From: Taeniopygia guttata | Lineage: Eukaryota; Chordata; Aves; Passeriformes; Estrildidae | Length of the DNA: 64,000 nucleotides | Assembly (NCBI RefSeq): GCF_048771995.1 | Contig: NC_133027.1 | Span: 57,101,501-57,165,500, forward strand | Reading direction: 5' to 3' | Part shown: positions 63,300 through 64,000 of the stretch, one piece after another | How the letters are laid out: the number at the start of each line of letters is the position of its first letter | Position numbering within the stretch: position 1 is the first letter of the stretch | The notes under the pieces: model-generated | What the model was told of the DNA's origin: nothing | The model's input: the letters and a program-made list of their open reading frames with translations, nothing else | The model's database searches: none | Made by a program: the position numbers and the translations under genes

Positions 63300-63540
63300 A
63301 GGACACGAGACAATGGCAGAAACCGATGCACAGGAAGCTCTAGCTGAACACGAGGAAGAACTTCTTTATTGTGCGGCTGACCGCGCACTGGAACAGATTG
63401 CCCGAGGAGGCTGTGGAGCCTCCCTCACCGGAGACACTCAAGAACCGTCTGCACACAATCCTGTACCATGTGCTCTGGGCGGCCCTGCGTGAGCAGGGAG
63501 GTCGGACCAGATAACCCGCCGCGGTCCTTTCCGACTCGGC
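63300..63540 (+). mobile_element. CR1 LINE 3' end abutting the right-hand CpG island, sense
   Basis: The sequence follows the CR1 3' end closely. An AAACCGATGCACAGGAAGC segment comes first, then GAGGAAGAACTTCTTTATTG, GCACTGGAACAGATTGCCC and GAGGCTGTGGAGCCTCCCTC. ACACAATCCTGTACCATGTG and GAGCAGGGAGGTCGGACCAG follow, then a GGTCCTTTCCGACTC ending. The usual ATTCTATG terminal repeat is absent, and the element merges at about 63540 into the CpG island. It is unusually CpG-rich for a CR1, as if its cytosines were protected from methylation-driven decay. It does not code for protein. Confidence 0.92.
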
Positions 63541-64000
63541 GCGGAGCCGCGCACGGCGGGCCCGTCCCGGGGCGTTCCGCGGCTCCGGGGGCGGCGGACG
63601 ACAGCGGAAGCGCTGCAAGCGCGGCCCCCTCCGTCCCCTCCTCCCTCCCTCCCGCCGCCGCCACTTCCGGCGGCCGCTCTGCCGCGCCGCGTCTATGCCC
63701 GCGGCGCTGGGGGATGTTTATTGTCGCGGGGAGTCGGCCCAACACCCGGAACGCCGCCGGGCGACCGGCACCCACTGACCGCCACCGCGCTGCGCCCTGC
63801 CCCGCCCCGTCCCGACCCGACCGCCGCCCGCCCGCACGGTAACGGCCGCCGCCCGCCGACGGGCCGCGCTCCTCCTCCTCCTCCTCCTCCTCCCCCTCGC
63901 CGCCGCCTCGGCTCCGCGGGCCCGGCCGGAGCCGCCGCCGCCGCTGAGCCCCGCGTCCCGTCCCTTCGCCGCCGCCCCTGCCCGGCCGAGGTGAGGGAGG
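63541..64000 (+). promoter_or_regulatory. CpG-island promoter and probable noncoding first exon, likely TBPL1
   Basis: The last 460 bases are extremely GC- and CpG-rich. They contain an ETS-type site ACTTCCGG (63663-63670), an opposite-facing GCGGAAG (63604-63610) and a TCC trinucleotide run (about 63869-63895). A splice donor follows, with GAG at 63988-63990 before GTGAGG at 63991. TATA-less CpG islands with ETS sites are typical of broadly expressed genes. In vertebrates the next gene after TCF21 in the same orientation is TBPL1, encoding the TBP-related factor TRF2/TLF, whose first exon is noncoding. The assignment rests on gene order, not on protein sequence, and the gene body is outside the window. 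Confidence 0.5.
63869..63895 (+). repeat. (TCC)n trinucleotide run in the right-hand CpG island
   Basis: About eight CTC/TCC units occur in a row inside the probable noncoding first exon. The run would be transcribed if the exon model is right. Confidence 0.85.

Overview
The window is a vertebrate, almost certainly avian, nuclear chromosome segment. It contains numerous CR1 LINE 3' ends, a tRNA-Ile-derived SINE fused to a CR1-like tail, an intron-containing vertebrate developmental gene and CpG islands. SINEs of the tRNA-Ile/CR1-X type (TguSINE1) are known from zebra finch and other passerines, so a songbird is the best guess. That species-level point is inference. Nothing looks bacterial, viral or plasmid-borne.

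One protein-coding gene can be read completely: TCF21 (capsulin/Pod1/epicardin), a class II basic helix-loop-helix transcription factor, on the + strand. Exon 1 codes from 51036 to 51485 and exon 2 from 53073 to 53162. Together they give 179 residues, the usual length for this protein. The intron is 1,587 bp with GT..AG ends in phase 0. A polyadenylation signal lies at 53598-53603. The inferred promoter and leader (about 50670-51035) hold an inverted CCAAT box, a CCCCTCCCC box, an AT-rich TATA-like element, a long CT tract and a strong G-quadruplex motif. A dense CpG island covers the intron, exon 2 and the downstream flank (about 52555-54420).

The right edge (about 63540-64000) is a second, very CpG-dense promoter-like island with two ETS-type motifs and a good splice donor at 63990/63991. 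In vertebrates TBPL1 (TBP-like 1) lies just downstream of TCF21 in the same orientation, so this is probably the TBPL1 promoter and noncoding first exon. A CR1 3' end lies directly against it (63300-63540).

The 50 kb to the left (1 to about 50400) reads as intergenic DNA upstream of TCF21, on the side where EYA4 lies in other vertebrates. I found no exon that I can defend there. It holds degraded CR1 copies of at least two ages, one tRNA-derived SINE, a spectacular uninterrupted AGGAA pentanucleotide array of 93 units (8621-9085) running into GAAA and GAAG repeats, a (CA)21 repeat, several poly-A runs, AT-rich patches and a few palindromes. The segment between TCF21 and the right-hand island (53.6-63.3 kb) shows a possible regulatory block just after TCF21 and one CTCF-like motif near 62354.

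I did not find an undescribed biological system. The observations most worth checking are the AGGAA array, the CR1 abutting the right-hand promoter, the SINE with both Pol III boxes recognisable, the leader G-quadruplex and the off-centre CpG island of TCF21.
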